A stretch of DNA of 64,000 nucleotides. Origin: Oceanispirochaeta sp. M1 (lineage in GTDB: Bacteria; Spirochaetota; Spirochaetia; DSM-2461). A program made the translations under genes and the position numbers. Each line of letters opens with the position of its first letter. The first letter of the stretch is position 1. Below, in pieces: positions 1-7,924 of the stretch. Under the pieces are notes generated by a model. The model made no database searches. It was not told the origin of the DNA and saw nothing but the letters and a program-made list of their open reading frames with translations. The stretch spans positions 62,001 to 126,000 of the forward strand of contig NZ_QQPQ01000014.1 in NCBI RefSeq assembly GCF_003346715.1, read 5' to 3'.

Positions 1-557
1 TTATTTCAACCATAATGGGAACTCTTGCTGGTGTGACCCTGGGGCGATATAAAAGCCGTCTACAGAAAGCCCATATGACAATTGTTTCGCTGCCTTTGAT
101 CATGCCCGATATTCTTATCGGAATCAGTCTTCTACTCTTTTTTCTATCTCTTAAAATCAGACTCTCTCTTTTTACAATCATTCTAGGTCATATAACATTC
201 AGTATCAGTTATGTGACTTCCACTGTACAAGCTCGGTTTGAAGACTTTGATTTTTCTGTCATTGAGGCCGCTCAGGATTTGGGGGCTGGAACCATGCAAA
301 TTTTATGGAGTATTTATCTGCCTCTTCTGGCACCAGGGATTCTGTCAGGAGCCATGCTGGCCATGACTCTGTCACTGGATGATTTTATCATCACTTTTTT
401 TACTGCGGGACCGGGAGCCTCAACCCTTCCTATACAGATCTACAGCATGATCCGTCATGGTTCTCCTCCCGTTATTAATGCGCTTTCAACACTGTTTTTA
501 GTGTTTACTTTTTTAATTGTGCTGATATATCAGCGTGTCACAAGGAGATTAAATTAA
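1..557 (+). CDS. potC: Polyamine ABC transporter permease (PotC-like), 5' end cut by the window
   Basis: Inner-membrane permease of a spermidine/putrescine ABC importer. The frame is open from base 3 to the left edge, so the ATG at 15 is probably internal; about 184 residues remain of a family usually near 260. Several hydrophobic segments are visible. The stretch 'FEDFDFSVIEAAQDLGA' followed by 'LPLLAPGILSGAMLAMTLS' is the EAA loop that contacts the ATPase, and 'SLDDFIITFF' is typical of PotC. The stop overlaps the start of the binding protein gene by one base (TAATG), so the two are translationally coupled. The ATPase and PotB are expected upstream, outside the window. Confidence 0.9.
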   Translation, partial: ISTIMGTLAGVTLGRYKSRLQKAHMTIVSLPLIMPDILIGISLLLFFLSLKIRLSLFTIILGHITFSISYVTSTVQARFEDFDFSVIEAAQDLGAGTMQILWSIYLPLLAPGILSGAMLAMTLSLDDFIITFFTAGPGASTLPIQIYSMIRHGSPPVINALSTLFLVFTFLIVLIYQRVTRRLN

Positions 558-1603
558 TGAAGAAAAACCTGTTTTTTATGGTGATAAGCCTTTTGGTTAT
601 TATCGCTGTGTTCAGTGGGTGTTCCTCGGGAGAAAAGAAAAGTCTTTATCTCTACAATTGGTCGGATTATATCGATGAAGAGCTTGTTACGGCCTTCACT
701 GAAGAGACCGGAATTAAGGTCATAACTGATTATTTCGATTCAAATGAATCCATGTATGCCAAACTTCGCTCTGGTGCCGATGGCTACGACATTGTATTTC
801 CTACCAGCTATATGGTGGAGATCATGCGTTTAGGAGATCTGCTTCAGGATATTGAACATTCAAAGCTTCCTAATCTTAAAAATCTAGATCCTAAGTTTAC
901 GGCTCTGTCGGTGGATGATGAGATGGAGTATTCAGTCCCTTATATGGTGAGTACAACTGGAATCGGTTATCTGGGATCAGAGCTTGGAGAGCTTGATAGT
1001 ATTTCCTGGGATATCTTTTCCAACCCTGCTTATGCCGGGAAAATGACCATGCTTAACGATGTGAGAGAGACCCTTGGAGCTGCATTGAAGTACCTGGGTT
1101 ACTCCTATAATTCGAGATCTGCGACAGAGCTTGAGGAGGCTGGAGATCTTCTTATCAAGTGGAAGAACAACCTGGCCAAGTTTGAGAATGATCAGTATAA
1201 AAACGGTCTGGTAAGCAGTGAATTTACAGTAAGCCAGGGATACTCAGGAGATATACTTCAGGTACAGGAAGAGCGGGAAGATCTTCACTTTATTATCCCC
1301 CGGGAAGGAACCTCTATTTCCATAGACAATATGGTTATACTCAAGAATGCTAAGAACAAGGATGAGGCATATGCATTCATAGATTATATGCTTCGCCCCG
1401 AGGTTGCCGCTCAGAATATCGAGTATGTTTACTATCTGGCACCCAATAAGGAAGCATATAAACTTCTTGATGAGGTGATTTTGGAAGATCCGGCAGTTTT
1501 TATCTCGGATGAAGTCATTGAGAACTCTGAAATTCTCCTGGATCTGGGGGATGATAATGATCTTTATAACCGCGTCTGGGATAGAGTGAAGTCGGCCAGA
1601 TAG
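557..1603 (+). CDS. potD: Polyamine-binding lipoprotein (PotD-like)
   Basis: Extracytoplasmic spermidine/putrescine-binding component of the ABC importer encoded just upstream. The first 22 residues are a lipoprotein signal peptide with lipobox 'FSGC', so the mature protein is anchored at Cys22. The N-terminal mature region 'LYLYNWSDYIDEELV' and the later 'GYDIVFPTSYMV' are characteristic of PotD/PotF proteins, and the C-terminus 'YNRVWDRVKSAR' fits the family. Length (348 residues) is normal. A strong ribosome binding site (AAGGAG, 542-547) lies inside the end of the permease gene. Substrate choice among polyamines cannot be read from the sequence. Confidence 0.92.
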   Translation: MKKNLFFMVISLLVIIAVFSGCSSGEKKSLYLYNWSDYIDEELVTAFTEETGIKVITDYFDSNESMYAKLRSGADGYDIVFPTSYMVEIMRLGDLLQDIEHSKLPNLKNLDPKFTALSVDDEMEYSVPYMVSTTGIGYLGSELGELDSISWDIFSNPAYAGKMTMLNDVRETLGAALKYLGYSYNSRSATELEEAGDLLIKWKNNLAKFENDQYKNGLVSSEFTVSQGYSGDILQVQEEREDLHFIIPREGTSISIDNMVILKNAKNKDEAYAFIDYMLRPEVAAQNIEYVYYLAPNKEAYKLLDEVILEDPAVFISDEVIENSEILLDLGDDNDLYNRVWDRVKSAR

Positions 1604-1659
1604 ACTTGAGATAATGGTCCGGACATCTGTGGTTTCTCTTAATATTTCTTTAATATATA

Positions 1660-1720
1660 TTGACAAACCACATTTTCTACACCATTTATATAGATAGAAA
1701 ATGTCCCATTGTTGATGGGA
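1660..1720 (+). promoter_or_regulatory. Candidate promoter with nested inverted repeats
   Basis: A TTGACA box at 1660-1665 is followed by a TA-rich stretch (1685-1692). A perfect 10-bp inverted repeat, ACATTTTCTA (1670-1679) and TAGAAAATGT (1695-1704), brackets that stretch. It is followed directly by a second hairpin, TCCCAT (1704-1709) and ATGGGA (1715-1720). The arrangement suggests an operator over a promoter for the genes from 1882 onward, although the -10 spacing is not ideal. An RNA hairpin in a leader, or a terminator for potD, are alternatives. Confidence 0.4.
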
Positions 1721-1881
1721 TTTCAAAACAGACTAAGGACCCTTTAAGCTAACAAACGTCTGTTATCATCTTCATTGTAGTGCCCTTGTGTATTGGAGTT
1801 GGTTTCAGTTTGAGTCTTGATGGGGATACCCCTCTTTCATCCCGAGATCTCTCTTTTCACAATGGTGTGGGGAGTAAGTCC

Positions 1882-2091
1882 ATGGCTTCTACATTATGGT
1901 TTTTAGTTCATGACGACGAATTGGTCGATGTTTTCGACGACAGGGATATTGCCCTGGAAGAAAGAGTTTTTTTAAAAGAAGACAATCCCCTTGATGTAAT
2001 TGTCATCCGCAGCATCGGAATGGCAGAACTGCAGAATTATCCTGATGAATATGATTTTGCTCAGGAAAGGGAGATGCTCAATGAAAATTAA
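1882..2091 (+). CDS. Small hypothetical protein (69 aa)
   Basis: I do not recognise this family. The start at ATG 1882 is chosen because a GGGGAG ribosome binding site lies 7 bases upstream (1869-1874); the frame is open further upstream, but only weak starts such as GTG 1780 are available. The product is soluble, 69 residues and strongly acidic, with a predicted beta-like stretch 'LDVIVIRSIGMAEL' in the middle. Its last 11 bases overlap the RRM gene, so it is probably the first gene of a coupled unit with the RRM and ATP-grasp proteins. Confidence 0.6.
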   Translation: MASTLWFLVHDDELVDVFDDRDIALEERVFLKEDNPLDVIVIRSIGMAELQNYPDEYDFAQEREMLNEN

Positions 2092-2344
2092 TGATAGTGA
2101 TGATAAACTGTTTTTTGGTAATCTTAATTATGATGTAACAGAAGAGGATCTGCGTGAAATGCTTCTTCATTTTGGTGATATTGTTTCTATTAATCACAAA
2201 CAAATGAAGGGTTCTGCCATTATTCACTTTGCCGAACCTGCTGATGCAGAGCTGGCCATGAAGTCTTTAGAGGATATGGATTTTTTTGGGAGAAAACTGC
2301 GTATCGAATGGCCGGATGAAATTATTTCTGTAGAATCTAATTGA
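2081..2344 (+). CDS. RRM-domain RNA-binding protein (87 aa)
   Basis: A single RNA recognition motif makes up almost the whole protein. RNP2 is 'LFFGNL' (residues 10-15) and RNP1 is 'KGSAIIHF' (residues 43-50). The second aromatic position of RNP1 is aliphatic here, so stacking contacts may be weaker than in the canonical form. The start at ATG 2081 is chosen because AAAGGGAG (2066-2073) precedes it and the RRM fold begins directly after; the frame upstream has no fitting domain. It overlaps the preceding gene by 11 bases and the following one by 4 (TTGA). Bacterial RRM proteins of this size bind single-stranded RNA; the target here is unknown. Confidence 0.85.
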   Translation: MKINDSDDKLFFGNLNYDVTEEDLREMLLHFGDIVSINHKQMKGSAIIHFAEPADAELAMKSLEDMDFFGRKLRIEWPDEIISVESN

Positions 2345-4488
2345 AAGTTGCCATCATTTATAATAAAGAATTCTCAAATGTAATTAATACTTTCGGAATG
2401 CAGAATAAAGAGAAATACAATCCTGCTACAGTTCGTTCAGTATCAGATTCTCTTGAATCCGGCGGTCACAATGTCACTATTATTGATGGTGATATGCATG
2501 TTATAGACTCTCTACAGGAATTTATGCCCCGAGTTCTTGAAGGAGAGCGCATGGGGATTGTGTTCAATATGGCCTATGGTATTCAGGGTGAGAGTCGTTA
2601 TACTCATATTCCATCCATGCTGGAAATGCTGGGTATTCCCTATGTCGGTTCCACTCCGGCAGGACATGCTCTGGCTTTGGATAAGGTCATTACTAAGATC
2701 ATTATGCAAAAGCATGGAATTCCAACACCTCAATTCTGGGTCTTCAATAATGGGGATGAGAATCTGGATGATGTTATTTTTCCTGTAATTGTCAAACCCA
2801 AGATGGAAGCGGTCTCATTTGGTCTTAAAGTGGTGAACAGCCGGGATGATCTAAGGGATGCTATTACCTTCATTGTAAACGAATTTCAGCAGCAGGCTCT
2901 GGTTGAAGAATTTATCAGAGGACGTGAATTTTGTATTGGACTTCTGGGTAACACTCCTGTGGAGGCATTTCCTGTATTGGAAATTGATCTTGAAAATGAT
3001 CCGGATGCAATTCAGACAGTGGATGATAAAAAATCCAGACCCCGCAGGAAAATCTGTCCCGCAGCTCTTTCAGAAGACATTGCCTCAGAAATGACTCGAT
3101 TGAGTATTGATGCCTTCAAGGCACTTGGACTCAGGGACTTTGCCCGTGTTGATATAAGGCTGGATGAGAATAATAATATTTATCTTCTGGAAATCAACTC
3201 CATGGCAAGTCTTGGAAAAACTGGTTCCTATTATCATGGGGCAATCGCATCCGGTTATGATTATAACTCTCTGGTTAACAAGATGCTGGAAGTCTCTGCT
3301 CTGCGCTATTTTGCGGAGTCACACACTTTCGAGAATAAAAATGACAATAGATTACCGGCTCATGTCCGGATACGGGGATTCCTGAGAAGCCGTCAAGAGA
3401 GCCTCGAAAAGACATTAAAGACCATTGTTAATCTAAACAGCTATGTAAGAAACTGTGAAGGTGTAAATACTCTGGGTAGTGTTATGGTTAAGGAGCTCTC
3501 GGCACTGCGTTTTTCTCATAAGAGTTTTCCAAATGTGGAAACTGGAAACAGTCTTTATTTTTCGAATACCGGAGATGATAATATCGATATTCTTCTCCTT
3601 GGCAATCTGGACAATGATGTAAAGGTATCCAGGCAGGAATACTTTCAGCTGCAGGGACATAAACTTTACGGAACAGGAATCTGGGAGCATAAAGGGGGAC
3701 TGGTAGTTCTTCTTGGAGCCCTTCAGGCGTTACGATTTATCCGACGTCTTAAGCAGATGAAAATCGGAATCCTTCTGACAAGTGACGATGTTCTGCATGG
3801 CCGGGTATCAAAAGAACTTGTGAGAGAGTACTCAAGGAGAAGCCGCTGCGTTCTTGGTCTTCATGGTGCATTTCTTAATGGGGGAGTTGTGACATCAAGA
3901 TCCGGTGCTGCGTCCTATTCCCTCTCTTCCAATCTGCTTGACAAGAGTGATGCTTCCCATGTGGCTGCGTCCAGCCGGGTATTTAACAAGGTCGTTGGTG
4001 ATATTCTTGCTTTAAGTGATCATTCTTCAAGTCTTGTCATAGCACCAGGCACAATGCAATTTGAATCTAATATCACAGAACCCTATGCCCACGGTGATGT
4101 TAAAATGAGAATCAGGTTCAGTTCATTGGATCAGTTTAAGGACGTGGATAGTAAAATCAGAAAAATAATCAGTTCCAGAAAGAGTAAAAATCTTGTAGAT
4201 TTTCATCTTGAGGGTGGTTTGGGAAGACCCCAGATGGATAAGAGTTTGGAGGTGGAAGAAGTTTACCTGAAGCTCAAAAATATAGCTGACAGACTGGATA
4301 TCAGGCTGAAAGAAGAGCACCGTTGGAGCTCTGCGGATATCTGTACTGCAGAGAACCGCTTCCGTATAGATGGCCTTGGGCCAGTAGGGATTAAACCACA
4401 GGATCAGGCTGAGTATATATTGAAACACAGCCTGGTAGAGAGGATGACTCTCCTGGCCATGGGGATGATGGAATTAAGTTCAAAATAA
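2341..4488 (+). CDS. ATP-grasp (D-Ala-D-Ala ligase-like) protein fused to an M20-peptidase-like domain
   Basis: Residues 1 to about 325 form a D-alanine-D-alanine-ligase-type ATP-grasp enzyme: N-terminal 'MKVAIIYNKEF', 'LGIPYVGSTPAGHALALDK', lysine and glutamate ATP contacts in 'PVIVKPK' and 'ALVEEFIRGREF', and the metal-binding 'LLEINSMASLG'. Residues 330-715 match the M20 metallopeptidase layout, but key ligands are changed: the usual HxD motif reads 'GNLDND' (about 423), the usual DxKGG reads 'EHKGG' (about 450), and the usual DEE reads 'SDDVLHG' (about 481). The peptidase half may therefore be inactive, or a binding or assembly domain. The start is TTG overlapping the RRM stop. The substrate is unknown; amino-acid or peptide ligation is the family expectation. 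Confidence 0.8.
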   Translation: MKVAIIYNKEFSNVINTFGMQNKEKYNPATVRSVSDSLESGGHNVTIIDGDMHVIDSLQEFMPRVLEGERMGIVFNMAYGIQGESRYTHIPSMLEMLGIPYVGSTPAGHALALDKVITKIIMQKHGIPTPQFWVFNNGDENLDDVIFPVIVKPKMEAVSFGLKVVNSRDDLRDAITFIVNEFQQQALVEEFIRGREFCIGLLGNTPVEAFPVLEIDLENDPDAIQTVDDKKSRPRRKICPAALSEDIASEMTRLSIDAFKALGLRDFARVDIRLDENNNIYLLEINSMASLGKTGSYYHGAIASGYDYNSLVNKMLEVSALRYFAESHTFENKNDNRLPAHVRIRGFLRSRQESLEKTLKTIVNLNSYVRNCEGVNTLGSVMVKELSALRFSHKSFPNVETGNSLYFSNTGDDNIDILLLGNLDNDVKVSRQEYFQLQGHKLYGTGIWEHKGGLVVLLGALQALRFIRRLKQMKIGILLTSDDVLHGRVSKELVREYSRRSRCVLGLHGAFLNGGVVTSRSGAASYSLSSNLLDKSDASHVAASSRVFNKVVGDILALSDHSSSLVIAPGTMQFESNITEPYAHGDVKMRIRFSSLDQFKDVDSKIRKIISSRKSKNLVDFHLEGGLGRPQMDKSLEVEEVYLKLKNIADRLDIRLKEEHRWSSADICTAENRFRIDGLGPVGIKPQDQAEYILKHSLVERMTLLAMGMMELSSK

Positions 4489-4503
4489 GGAGGAGTGTTC
4501 CCT

Positions 4504-5211
4504 TTAATCCTCATATAGCAGAATATCCCGGGATCTTTTCTTTAATGCTGCAGGATCAAGTATTCTTATCTTGCGCCCCTTCTTCTCTATCAGGCCATCC
4601 TTCTTAAAGCTCTCCAGGGTTCTTGTGAGGTGGCGGTAACTGCATCCAAGAAAGTCTGCCATCTCACTGAGGTTTTCAGTCTCCATCTCCTCCCTGCTTT
4701 CCTTATATTCATCTCCTTCCAGATAGATCATGGATAGATAGGCCGCCAGGCGGATATCCATTGTGTAGTGCTGATTCACAGCGGCCGTGGTATTGAAGCT
4801 GGCCAGCTTTTCTGCAAGACCCCGGGCCAGATGATTGAGGAGTGGAATATTGTGTTTCATCTCTTCTTTAACAAGTTCGACCGGTAGTCTGAGGCAGCAC
4901 ACTTTGCTTATTGCTTTGACAGAACTGATGTTGTGGGATTCCAGAAAGAGTTCCAAATCTCCCAGCAGCTGAAAAGGCCTGTAGAAACGGACTAGCATAA
5001 TTTCTCCGTTTTCCATGACCCTATAAACCTTTGATCTCCCCTCAACATACAGGAAAAACCATTTTCGTCTCTCTCCCCCTCTGAAGATATATTCTCCAGC
5101 TTCATATCGACAGAGCTGGATGGAGTCTGCAGTCTCCTGAGTGAACATTTTATCCCAGCGGTATTGGGTGAGATATTTGTTAATTTCTGCCTTGTCCTGA
5201 CTTATATTCAT
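4504..5211 (-). CDS. Crp/Fnr-family transcriptional regulator
   Basis: Cytoplasmic DNA-binding regulator of 235 residues with an N-terminal cyclic-nucleotide-type beta-barrel (about 15-125, including 'GEYIFRGGERRKWFFLYVEG') and a C-terminal winged helix ('ENLSEMADFLGCSYRHLTRT', about 178-197). No FNR-type N-terminal cysteine cluster is present, so an iron-sulfur oxygen sensor is unlikely. It is transcribed away from a DMT-family exporter, a pairing in which the regulator usually controls the transporter. An 18-bp palindrome lies in the shared upstream region. It resembles the YeiL-like branch, but the effector is not readable. Confidence 0.85.
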   Translation of the reverse strand: MNISQDKAEINKYLTQYRWDKMFTQETADSIQLCRYEAGEYIFRGGERRKWFFLYVEGRSKVYRVMENGEIMLVRFYRPFQLLGDLELFLESHNISSVKAISKVCCLRLPVELVKEEMKHNIPLLNHLARGLAEKLASFNTTAAVNQHYTMDIRLAAYLSMIYLEGDEYKESREEMETENLSEMADFLGCSYRHLTRTLESFKKDGLIEKKGRKIRILDPAALKKRSRDILLYED

Positions 5212-5235
5212 AATTTTCCTGAAAAGTTATCAGAT

Positions 5236-5253
5236 TTGGGACATCTGTCCTAA
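5236..5253. promoter_or_regulatory. Palindromic operator between the Crp/Fnr regulator and the DMT exporter
   Basis: The sequence has the form TTnGGACA-N2-TGTCCnAA, an 18-bp palindrome with both half-sites intact. It lies 25 bases upstream of the regulator start and about 113 bases upstream of the exporter start. Size and symmetry suit a Crp/Fnr dimer, so it is a likely autoregulatory and target operator. A partial copy, GGACATCTGTGG, occurs at 1621-1632 after potD. Confidence 0.6.
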
Positions 5254-5365
5254 CTTAATAATAGTTACCGGAGCACAATAGGGCAATATTCTTAGACTAT
5301 ACACCCTTTGAGTTATTTAAGAAGAAATCGCGATGTTCAGTTTCAGCATTGCCAGAGGTAGAACC

Positions 5366-6265
5366 ATGTTTCATATATTATCCATAGTACTTGGTGTCTT
5401 GATCGCTGTAATGCTTACAATCAATTCACAGTTTTCTCTCATCCTGGGGAATTTTCAGTCTGCTCTGATCATTCATCTTGTAGGGCTGGGTATCCTTATT
5501 CCTGTGCTTTTACTGGCAGGTAAAAGAGCAAAAAGAGAGCGGGTTCCTTTTTACCTTCTCACCGCAGGAGTTATAGGTGTTGCTTTAATTTTCCTGAACA
5601 ACATATGTTTCAATACTATAGGTGCTTCACTTTCTGTTTCTCTTATTATTCTGGGACAGACTCTGGCAGGCCAGATTATCGATGTTACCGGATTCCTGGG
5701 TATGGAAAAACATCCATTTCACAAAGGGAAACTTTTCGGTTGGATACTTGTTATAGCCGGAGCTGCTGTTATGACAGGCGGTAGTTCGGGGAATGCAATT
5801 TATCTGTTTCTCGCACTTATTTCGGGAGCTCTTGTGATGCTGTCGACTGTCATTAATGCTCAGCTTGCCAAGAGGGTAGGTCTCCTGCGGGGGACAAGCG
5901 TCAATTATGCAGCCGGTCTTGTTACTGCCATTGTTATTCTATTGATAATGGGAAGCCGTCCCAGTGAATTTGCTGTTATTCCTTCTATTCATCCCCTTCT
6001 TATCTTCGGAGGAGGAGTCCTGGGAGTCATCATTGTTTCCGGACTCAGTACCGTTGTACCCCGAATCCCGGCTGTATACAGTACCATTCTGATCTTTATC
6101 GGTCAGGTCGGAGCAGGACTTGTTCTCGACTACTATATTCTGGACAGTTTTGCCTGGCTGCAGGCTGCAGGTGCTGTCGTTATTGCTCTGGGGCTTCTTA
6201 GCAAGATCCTTGTAGATGTCAAAGAGCAAAAAAAAGCAGCAGCCCTTTTGGAAGCTGCTGCCTGA
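5366..6265 (+). CDS. DMT-family transporter (DUF606/YdcZ type, duplicated)
   Basis: Inner-membrane protein of 299 residues with about ten hydrophobic helices. It is built from two tandem copies of the roughly 150-residue DUF606 unit: the first ends near 'GAAVMTGG' and the second begins near 'YLFLALISGALVMLSTVINAQ', matching the start of the first ('VLIAVMLTINSQ'). ATG 5366 is preferred over ATG 5333 because AGAGG (5354-5358) precedes it and the first helix follows directly. Members are small-molecule exporters of unknown substrate. The divergent Crp/Fnr gene is the probable regulator. Its last codons also form the stem of a terminator for the opposite strand. Confidence 0.82.
   Translation: MFHILSIVLGVLIAVMLTINSQFSLILGNFQSALIIHLVGLGILIPVLLLAGKRAKRERVPFYLLTAGVIGVALIFLNNICFNTIGASLSVSLIILGQTLAGQIIDVTGFLGMEKHPFHKGKLFGWILVIAGAAVMTGGSSGNAIYLFLALISGALVMLSTVINAQLAKRVGLLRGTSVNYAAGLVTAIVILLIMGSRPSEFAVIPSIHPLLIFGGGVLGVIIVSGLSTVVPRIPAVYSTILIFIGQVGAGLVLDYYILDSFAWLQAAGAVVIALGLLSKILVDVKEQKKAAALLEAAA
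6228..6261 (-). terminator. Intrinsic terminator of the GNAT/MFS/DinB operon, embedded in a coding region
   Basis: Read on the minus strand, GCAGCAGC (6254-6261), a 10-base loop and GCTGCTGC (6236-6243) form an 8-bp GC-rich stem followed by eight consecutive T residues (6228-6235). It lies 28 bases past the DinB stop. On the plus strand these bases encode the last residues of the DMT transporter (KKAAALLEAAA), so one sequence serves both functions. Confidence 0.8.
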
Positions 6266-6288
6266 TATTGTACGAAATCTTTTAGGGC

Positions 6289-6744
6289 TTATGTAAGTTC
6301 TGCTGATCTCTCTTCAAGGTGTTTGATATGCAGTTTTAAATGGGAGATGTAATCACGGACCAGAAATTCCAACGTCAGCTTTCCTTTCTCTGTGTTCCAG
6401 GTATTCTGAAGATCTGATTCATCCAGATTTTCAAAGATATGGCACAGAAGCAGATTATACTCCTTCCATAGTGTCAGGAGGGAGGCATAAGGGTAGCTGT
6501 TATAAGGGACTTTTTTTATCCAGTCCGTTCCGTAGCCGGGGAAACTGAGCTCCTTATCCTCCTGGAGACGGATAAATCTCTGGTAGTTATTTGCCGCCGA
6601 ATCAATGAGATGGCCGAAGATCTCCTTTACAGACCACTTGTCTTCGGATAACTGTATAGAAGTGAAATCTTCAGTAAGATCTTTATTCTTTTCATACAAA
6701 TCCTGAACCAGTTTATTCAGCTCAATACTCTCATTCTTCATCAT
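6289..6744 (-). CDS. DinB-fold putative metal-dependent protein
   Basis: A 151-residue four-helix-bundle protein of the DinB/YfiT superfamily. The expected metal triad is visible as His45 ('FGHLIDSA') and His135/His139 ('DYISHLKLH'). Members include thiol-dependent S-transferases acting with bacillithiol or mycothiol, and uncharacterised hydrolases. The start shares one base with the stop of the MFS gene, and AGGAGG lies just upstream inside that gene. It is the last gene of a five-gene minus-strand operon with acetyltransferases and an exporter, a context that suggests detoxification of small electrophiles or drugs (inference). Confidence 0.82.
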   Translation of the reverse strand: MMKNESIELNKLVQDLYEKNKDLTEDFTSIQLSEDKWSVKEIFGHLIDSAANNYQRFIRLQEDKELSFPGYGTDWIKKVPYNSYPYASLLTLWKEYNLLLCHIFENLDESDLQNTWNTEKGKLTLEFLVRDYISHLKLHIKHLEERSAELT

Positions 6745-7916
6745 TATCCTTCCTCCTGAATCGCCGGTGACAGTTCTCTTTTTGCGTCTGTTCCTCTTCG
6801 AAGGTAGATCAGAAGGAGGATGCTCAAAGCCAGAGGTATGGTAAAGAGAATGAGTGCCGGTTTTAAACCTGCAAGATCAATTGTCAGACCAAAGAGGGCA
6901 GGGCTCAGTGAGGATGTGACTGTCATCACTCCCATAAGTATCCCGAATATTTCACCGGTACCCAGGTGTCTGCCCATATGTCTCATCAGGAGATTCTGAT
7001 TGATGATACATCCGGAGCCGAAGGCACCGAAGAATCCTACCACTATCGGGTACAGCACTCCCGGCATATCCATGGAAAAGAGCAGAAGACTGGGGATAAT
7101 AAGCAGGGTCCCCCATAAAAGGATGCTGAAAGAGTTCAGTCTGTCGGCCATTCTTCCTGCAATAATTGAACCGATGAGTCCCCCTCCGAAGAAGAAGGCG
7201 GAGGCATAGGCCGCGGATGATTCGCTATAATTAAGAAAGTTTACAAAAATGGTAGGCAGGAAATTCAGGACCGCTGTAACAGAGAAAACACGGAGAATAA
7301 CGGAAAGGAGAAAAAGGACAAAGCGGATAATATCTTTCTTTGAGGCCCGTTTATCTTCCTCCTGATTCTTCTTCTCTTTATCTACTTCAGGTATTGAGTC
7401 TGAAAACAGGTATACAAATCCCATAATAAGGGCCGGAGCTGCTGTCAGTATCAGAATACCCCTGACTCCGATAATCCCGAGAAGGTATCCATTAATCAGA
7501 AACATCAGAAGTATGGCACCGGTGCCGAAGCTCTCGTAAAGCCCCATTAACTTTCCCTTGCTCTCATGATACTGATCATCAATAACAGCATACATAACCG
7601 GGTGAAAGGTACTGACTCCCACAGCGGTCACAGAGATAAGAGCCAGGAATATCCCCAGGTTCGGTGCAAACCCTGAAGAAGCCAGACCTGCAGCGGATAG
7701 TATAAAACCATAACTGAGTAATTTTTTCCTTGAGAAGCGGTCGGCAAGTTTTCCTACAGCAAATGAGCAGAGTGCAGTGACCATCAGATAGGTTGTCAGA
7801 ATGCCTCCAGCCTCGGCAAAACTCAGATCATAACGGATCAGGAGAGCCGGTAATACCAGAGGAAAAATAAACCAGAAAAGGTCGTTGGCACTGTGGCCCA
7901 ATAATTTTGATTTCAT
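6744..7916 (-). CDS. MFS exporter, fosmidomycin-resistance (Fsr) type
   Basis: Inner-membrane transporter of 390 residues with twelve predicted helices. The N-terminal 'GHSANDLFWFIFPLVLPALL' and 'VTAVGVSTFHPV' are typical of Fsr-like MFS proteins, and the loop-2 signature appears as 'GKLADRFSRKKLL'. A charged loop of about 25 residues ('EKKNQEEDKRASKKD') separates the two halves. It lies 8 bases after the GNAT-NTF2 gene and overlaps the DinB gene by one base. The ribosome binding site is weak. Drug or metabolite export by proton antiport is the family role; the substrate is not known. Confidence 0.85.
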   Translation of the reverse strand: MKSKLLGHSANDLFWFIFPLVLPALLIRYDLSFAEAGGILTTYLMVTALCSFAVGKLADRFSRKKLLSYGFILSAAGLASSGFAPNLGIFLALISVTAVGVSTFHPVMYAVIDDQYHESKGKLMGLYESFGTGAILLMFLINGYLLGIIGVRGILILTAAPALIMGFVYLFSDSIPEVDKEKKNQEEDKRASKKDIIRFVLFLLSVILRVFSVTAVLNFLPTIFVNFLNYSESSAAYASAFFFGGGLIGSIIAGRMADRLNSFSILLWGTLLIIPSLLLFSMDMPGVLYPIVVGFFGAFGSGCIINQNLLMRHMGRHLGTGEIFGILMGVMTVTSSLSPALFGLTIDLAGLKPALILFTIPLALSILLLIYLRRGTDAKRELSPAIQEEG

Positions 7917-7924
7917 ACTTACTT

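Noticed and set aside
1628-1672. Inverted repeat TGTGGTTT / AAACCACA after potD as a terminator
   Set aside because: The loop would be 29 bases with no T run; the nested repeats further downstream are better explained as regulatory.
1244-1726. A 160-codon minus-strand open frame opposite potD
   Set aside because: It lies almost wholly antisense to a confident lipoprotein gene, has cysteine- and isoleucine-rich random-looking content and no recognised motif.
4504-5211. An FNR-type oxygen sensor assignment for the Crp/Fnr regulator
   Set aside because: The N-terminus lacks the cysteine cluster needed for an iron-sulfur centre.
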